Below, one piece after another: positions 63,978 to 64,000 of a stretch of 64,000 nt of DNA. The position numbers and the translations under genes are program-made. Position 1 is the stretch's first letter, and every line of letters begins with the position of its first letter. Source of the stretch: Caryophanales bacterium (GTDB lineage Bacteria; Bacillota; Bacilli; JARBTR01); NCBI GenBank assembly GCA_029240105.1, contig JARBTR010000001.1:62001-126000 (forward strand), in the 5' to 3' direction. The notes under the pieces were generated by a model. It was not told the origin of the DNA. It saw only the letters and a program-made list of their open reading frames with translations, and did no database searches.

Positions 63978-64000
63978 TTGACTAACGTATTTGAACAAGT
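63978..64000 (+). CDS. Start of the next gene, possibly acyl carrier protein
   Basis: TTG start with an excellent AAGGAGG site; the visible product is MTNVFEQ before the window ends. A beginning like this, with its own 200-base AT-rich leader, resembles acpP (MAxxLERV-type start) rather than fabD, which would read KIAFLFPGQGS. If so, fabD and fabG are not between plsX and acpP here. Very short evidence. Confidence 0.4.

Overview
This is an AT-rich chromosomal segment from an endospore-forming member of the Bacillales. Gene order follows the Bacillus subtilis murD-to-acpP stretch closely: murD, spoVE, murB, divIB, ftsA, ftsZ, spoIIGA, sigE, sigG, the ylm/sepF cluster, divIVA, ileS, lspA, rluD, pyrR, then rqcH, a Ca-ATPase, yicC, gmk, rpoZ, coaBC, priA, def, fmt, rsmB, rlmN, prpC, prkC, rsgA, rpe, thiN, spoVM, rpmB, yloU, fakA, sdaAB/AA, recG and plsX. 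Frequent TTG/GTG starts, gene content and protein sequences suggest a Planococcaceae-type sporeformer rather than Bacillus proper. That placement is inference. No rRNA, tRNA, CRISPR array, transposase or prophage gene was seen.

Layout. 1-7001: end of the peptidoglycan/division cluster. murG is not between spoVE and murB, and the FtsZ frame lacks its N-terminal nucleotide-binding glycine loop. 7002-9622: small envelope-protein region with a lipoprotein, an unknown membrane-anchored protein and a broken small gene. 9623-12742: mother-cell and forespore sigma factors. 12926-17207: septum-associated genes (sepF, ylmG, ylmH, divIVA). 17277-23103: T-box-controlled ileS, then lspA, rluD and a PyrR-attenuated pyrR that has no pyr operon behind it. 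23228-28082: an inserted block with an ArsR/permease/thioredoxin-like operon, two tandem HD-GYP phosphodiesterases and a small membrane protein. 28201-33975: WYL regulator, rqcH and a Ca2+ P-type ATPase. 34158-38407: an accessory island of duplicated small proteins, membrane-anchored coiled-coil proteins, lipoproteins and a 28-residue cationic peptide. 38699-64000: conserved housekeeping genes for translation quality, CoA synthesis, replication restart, Ser/Thr kinase signalling, sporulation (spoVM), fatty-acid uptake, serine catabolism and phospholipid precursors, with one extra radical SAM gene.

The most unusual feature is intergenic. At least four families of long, palindromic, protein-free repeats fill the gaps between conserved genes. 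(1) Compound stem-loops at 628-950, 17520-17700, 20902-20935 and 53172-53270, with an apparent compensatory base pair. (2) Elements bounded by TAGGTGCT...AGCACCTA, one filling the whole sigE-sigG gap and others supplying or abutting stop codons. (3) About 200-bp whole-length hairpins at 15574-15773 and 44276-44487, plus a half copy near 58620. (4) A 242-bp element with a perfect 17-bp terminal inverted repeat at 30885-31126. They look like miniature non-autonomous elements or structured RNAs and in several places lie between a promoter or riboswitch and its gene.

Readings of gene function rest on recognisable family motifs read by eye; no database search was run. Start sites were chosen by ribosome-binding-site spacing and often lie inside the longest open frame.
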